From Opitutus sp. GAS368 (GTDB lineage Bacteria; Verrucomicrobiota; Verrucomicrobiia; Opitutales; Opitutaceae), in assembly GCA_945903465.1 (NCBI GenBank), contig CAMDOF010000010.1:1-64000 (forward strand): 64,000 bases of DNA. Reading direction: 5' to 3'. The first letter of the stretch is position 1; every line of letters begins with the position of its first letter. Below, piece by piece: positions 63,345 to 64,000 of the stretch. The notes under the pieces are model-generated. The model searched no databases and was not told where the DNA came from. It worked only from the letters and a program-made list of their open reading frames with translations. Made by a program: the position numbers and the translations under genes.

Positions 63345-64000
63345 ATGAAGTTTTTTACGCCCGCCGCTTTGCTCAGCGCAGCGCTCCTCAGCGTCGCGCT
63401 CGCTTTGCCCTTTCTGCCCGCGGCAAAAATGCGGCCCGATGGGTTCATGCTCGAGGCGCGACTCACGGCAAACGCGAACGGCCCCCTCCAAGTTTTCTAC
63501 GATGACGGCTCCGGCATCAGGGAGGAGGCCTCCGGGCGCATCACGGTAATTGCGAGCGCGTCCCCCACAACTTATCGGCTGCCGCTTCCTCCCGGCACCT
63601 ATCGCGGGTTCCGCCTGGACCCCTTGGACCGGGGTGGCCGCATCGCGATCCACTCGCTCCGCGCCATCGCTGCCAGCGGGCGCATCTTGGGGGATATTCC
63701 GCTCGCCAGCTTCACGGCGACTCAGCAAATTCAAGCGCTCGACAGGCGAGGAGATATCCTTGAGATTCAATCGACAGCCAACAGCGACGACCCCCAACTC
63801 GCCCTGCAGCTGACGACCCCGCTTTCCGTTAAGGCCGCCTGGACCGACTACGCCCGAGGCGCGGTCTCTTATGTACTCCCTTTGTTCGCGAGCCTCGCGC
63901 TGCTTTTGTGGTGCGCTGATCGCCAACCTCGGCCCGTCCTGAAAATCCACGGCAGTCTCCGCCGTCTCGCCCAACGCCCCGCCCGGGCTGTCGGCCTGAT
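63345..64000 (+). CDS. Membrane protein of unknown function, 3'-truncated by window edge
   Basis: The frame from ATG 63345 is open to the last base, giving at least 218 residues. The N-terminus is a signal or anchor helix (MKFFTPAALLSAALLSVALA). A soluble beta-rich region of about 135 residues follows (LTANANGPLQVFYDDGSGIR; TYRLPLPPGTYRGFRLDPLD). A second hydrophobic helix (VSYVLPLFASLALLLWCADR) and a basic stretch (GSLRRLAQRPARA) reach the edge. This layout of periplasmic domain then more helices is seen at the start of some large membrane glycan-related proteins, but I do not recognise the family. No counterpart is nearby to suggest a role. Confidence 0.7.
   Translation, partial: MKFFTPAALLSAALLSVALALPFLPAAKMRPDGFMLEARLTANANGPLQVFYDDGSGIREEASGRITVIASASPTTYRLPLPPGTYRGFRLDPLDRGGRIAIHSLRAIAASGRILGDIPLASFTATQQIQALDRRGDILEIQSTANSDDPQLALQLTTPLSVKAAWTDYARGAVSYVLPLFASLALLLWCADRQPRPVLKIHGSLRRLAQRPARAVGL

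Noticed and set aside
63177-63974. 265-codon minus-strand open frame
   Set aside because: It is antisense to the plus-strand membrane-protein gene starting at 63345, which has a signal helix and plausible composition; the minus frame has no motif.
1-64000. CRISPR arrays, tRNA or rRNA genes, prophage
   Set aside because: Repeats seen are few, short and without regular spacers; no cloverleaf-compatible T-arm or rRNA-like sequence, integrase or phage structural gene was recognised.

Overview
The window is a chromosomal stretch of a GC-rich Gram-negative bacterium, most probably a member of the Verrucomicrobiota close to the Opitutaceae. This is inferred from gene content: a PVC-type beta-propeller cytochrome with a C-terminal CGACH haem site (44138-47134), two TonB-dependent receptors with an N-terminal carboxypeptidase-like domain and no SusD partner, two sulfatases, an NHL/Ig-repeat secreted protein with a duplicated C-terminal module, a PQQ-type propeller with inserted EF-hands, and frequent GTG/TTG starts. 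No plasmid, phage, rRNA, tRNA or CRISPR feature was seen.

Layout. 1-4809: a four-gene signalling block (membrane histidine kinase cut by the window edge, a receiver fused to what looks like a pseudo-histidine-kinase, and two DNA-binding regulators whose receivers lack the phospho-acceptor aspartate). 4989-8505: a MOSC protein and a secreted penicillin-acylase-family hydrolase, separated by GC-rich repeats and insertion-sequence-like end repeats. 8642-13840: a PQQ/EF-hand propeller, a membrane protein with a spermidine-synthase-like domain, and a small secreted repeat protein. 14369-17725: a CNNM/CBS membrane protein and HtpG. 18038-28837 (minus strand): NHL/Ig protein, PolX, GlyA, then a tightly packed run LOG-family protein - PurD - unknown secreted protein - low-molecular-weight phosphatase. 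28984-32743: FKBP isomerase, threonine-aldolase-type lyase, AroK overlapping QueG.

32754-38339 holds lipid and glycan genes: a thioesterase and GT4 glycosyltransferase on the minus strand and, divergent from them, an ACP-dehydratase fusion, a ketosynthase and a GT28-type glycolipid glycosyltransferase. This is the best candidate here for a little-described pathway. 38668-43848 is a three-gene secreted-enzyme operon (CehA/McbA-type metallohydrolase, pectate-lyase-like protein, dimethylformamidase-like protein), followed by the PVC cytochrome. 47808-57523 holds two convergent pairs of TonB-dependent receptor plus sulfatase, suggesting uptake and desulfation of sulfated molecules. 57915-64000 returns to housekeeping: EF-P with an unusual tip residue, a membrane protein with a degenerate Mrr-like nuclease fold, an RlmI-like methyltransferase, a divergent pyrimidine-nucleoside-phosphorylase homologue, and a membrane protein cut by the right edge.

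Several intergenic regions hold short GC-rich direct or tandem repeats (4798-4904, 5821-5895, 34451-34508, 50813-50940, 57721-57834). All functional statements are from reading the sequence; no database search was run.
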